Assembly (NCBI GenBank): GCA_016222905.1
Contig: JACRPZ010000007.1
Coordinates: forward strand, 1 to 35,223
Reading direction: 5' to 3'
DNA from: Nitrospirota bacterium
GTDB lineage: Bacteria > Nitrospirota > Thermodesulfovibrionia > UBA6902
DNA: 35,223 nucleotides
Each line of letters begins with the position of its first letter. Position 1 is the first letter of the stretch. Shown piece by piece: positions 34,442 through 35,223 of this stretch. The position numbers and the translations under genes were made by a program. A model generated the notes under the pieces. It was not told the origin of the DNA and did no database searches. It saw only the letters and a list, made by a program, of their open reading frames with translations.

Positions 34442-34476
34442 CCGGATTTTTCGGATGATTGAAAACGGAGCCGTTT
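34442..34476. terminator. Two small hairpins between converging genes
   Basis: ATCCG-GATTTTT-CGGAT (34440-34456) and the compact AAACGG-AG-CCGTTT (34463-34476) lie between the uvrA stop and the MazF-type toxin stop. They may act as a two-way terminator; T runs are weak. Confidence 0.35.
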
Positions 34477-34483
34477 AGTACCG

Positions 34484-34807
34484 TCAGTACATATCCAGTT
34501 GGATTCTTATCGCCTCATTTATCCTTAGCATATACTCTTCTGAAATAGAGCCCGCGCTTTTATACAGCCGCAATTTACTTACTGTTGCCAACTGATCGGC
34601 CATTGCCTTGCTCTCTTTACCGTCAAACAAAACCAGCGCCTCACTTGGATAGATGTTATCTGTATTGCTGGTTAGAGGAACAACTTGAACCCGATTGAGG
34701 AACTTGTTTGATGCATTATTGCTAACGATCACTGCGGGACGTTTTTTCCTTATCTCTCCGCCTACAGAAGGATCAAAATTAACCCACCAGACCTCACCTC
34801 TTTTCAT
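34484..34807 (-). CDS. MazF/PemK-type endoribonuclease toxin
   Basis: A 107-residue toxin of the MazF/PemK/Kid family, sequence-specific mRNA interferases. The N-terminal MKRGEVWWVNFDPSVGGE and the RPAVIVSNN strand carry the usual basic and serine active-site region. VQVVPLTSN and MADQLATVSKLRL complete the fold. Its start overlaps the antitoxin gene by 14 bases, so translation is probably coupled. Cleavage specificity cannot be read from sequence. Confidence 0.93.
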   Translation of the reverse strand: MKRGEVWWVNFDPSVGGEIRKKRPAVIVSNNASNKFLNRVQVVPLTSNTDNIYPSEALVLFDGKESKAMADQLATVSKLRLYKSAGSISEEYMLRINEAIRIQLDMY

Positions 34808-35024
34808 GCGCTATATCCTTGAAAATCATCTCTGCCCAATCCAAGGCTTCCGCTTCCCGCTTCTTGTCCTTTGACATTCTGGAGTATGCTAATTCCATGT
34901 TTGGGCGAACTACATGCGGGCGAACCAATCCCTCAACGAATTTGCTGATTTTGCGAGGACCGATGGTCTTATGAAGACCTTTATAAACTTCCTCATCTAC
35001 GGTTATGGTCAATTTCTTTTGCAT
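34794..35024 (-). CDS. MazE-like antitoxin
   Basis: A 76-residue protein upstream of and overlapping the MazF-type toxin, the normal antitoxin position. The N-terminus (KKLTITVDEEVYKGLHKTIGPRKISKFVEGLVRP) has a ribbon-helix-helix-like strand-helix-helix. The acidic and aromatic C-terminal helix (ALDWAEMIFKDI) would wrap around the toxin. AAAGGAG precedes the ATG. It probably represses its own promoter through the TATACGTATA palindrome. Confidence 0.88.
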   Translation of the reverse strand: MQKKLTITVDEEVYKGLHKTIGPRKISKFVEGLVRPHVVRPNMELAYSRMSKDKKREAEALDWAEMIFKDIAHEKR

Positions 35025-35040
35025 CGAAGTTCTCCTTTGT

Positions 35041-35078
35041 TATACGTATAGTGTACGTGCAATAAAGGGCTGTGTCAA
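35041..35078 (-). promoter_or_regulatory. Antitoxin-toxin promoter with palindromic operator
   Basis: On the minus strand TTGACA (35078-35073), 17 bp and TACACT (35055-35050) form a promoter. The perfect 10-bp palindrome TATACGTATA (35041-35050) sits at the predicted start and is a likely antitoxin operator. The -35 lies only 10 bases from the insertion-sequence repeats and may belong to the element end. Confidence 0.65.
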
Positions 35079-35087
35079 CTCGACGAA

Positions 35088-35157
35088 TTGCCTCATTAAA
35101 AAACGATACGAAAGAGGATCGTTGCCTCAAATAAGAAATCGATACGAAAAATAATCG
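35088..35157. repeat. Tandem repeats at the left end of an insertion sequence
   Basis: Two adjacent direct copies lie at 35088-35121 (34 bases) and 35122-35157 (36 bases). Both begin TTGCCTCA, share CGATACGAAA and end ATCG. They lie between the toxin-antitoxin promoter and a transposase start, as expected for transposase binding sites at an element end. Confidence 0.75.
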
Positions 35158-35196
35158 AAAATAGCCATCTGTAAGCAAAAGCGACAGGAGGCAGAA

Positions 35197-35223
35197 ATGA
35201 GGCTGACGATGCAAGAGAGGAAG
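35197..35223 (+). CDS. Transposase, first nine codons
   Basis: ATG 35197 follows AGGAGG at good spacing, and the nine visible residues are MRLTMQERK. This is the N-terminal pattern I associate with integrase-type transposases starting LTMQERKAVT. It is probably the same family as the C-terminal fragment at position 1. The rest lies outside the window. Confidence 0.65.

Overview
The window looks like chromosome from an uncultivated anaerobic or microaerophilic Gram-negative bacterium, most likely Nitrospirota or a related Desulfobacterota-type lineage. This is inferred from the pgpA-thpR-recA-pilT-recX-alaS block, a decaheme cytochrome/MtrB pair, a NifA-type activator, ferritin-like proteins and many G/C-run palindromic intergenic repeats. 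No 16S rRNA or other decisive marker is present, and I found no tRNA, rRNA or CRISPR array.

Layout. Positions 1-2900 are accessory DNA: the 3' end of an integrase-type transposase, a caspase-like gene cut by an in-frame TAG, a RelE/HigB-XRE toxin-antitoxin pair with promoter and operator, and an AT-rich HEPN-motif gene. Positions 2900-16400 are mostly housekeeping: a DUF2400 protein, a membrane protein, OsmC, PgpA, ThpR, RecA, a PilT/PilU ATPase, RecX, AlaRS, a phasin-like protein, UbiB, a HEPN relative lacking its histidine, a small unknown protein, two ferritin-like proteins and GrpB. The 409-base gap at 16399-16807 holds a perfect CRP-type site and a possible 40-residue ORF. Next come a membrane-anchored beta-lactamase-fold serine hydrolase and a small exported protein.

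Positions 18632-24620 (minus strand) form the most interesting unit. It is a tight four-gene operon: decaheme lipoprotein cytochrome c, MtrB/PioB outer-membrane porin, periplasmic substrate-binding protein with no transporter, and methyl-accepting chemotaxis protein. The first two would form a transmembrane electron conduit. The last two look like a sensory pair, which suggests that electron export and taxis are co-expressed. The operon promoter sits between two arms of a 12-bp inverted repeat.

Positions 24779-34415 hold YjbQ, a NifA-like sigma-54 activator with divergent cysteine-rich small ORFs, a LolA-like/FtsX-permease/ABC-ATPase export operon whose three gaps each carry a palindromic repeat, and UvrA. 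Positions 34416-35223 hold a MazF toxin-antitoxin pair. Next to it is the left end of an insertion sequence, with two tandem repeats and the first nine codons of a transposase that appears to be of the same family as the one at position 1. All functions are read from sequence motifs and general family knowledge; no search was run.
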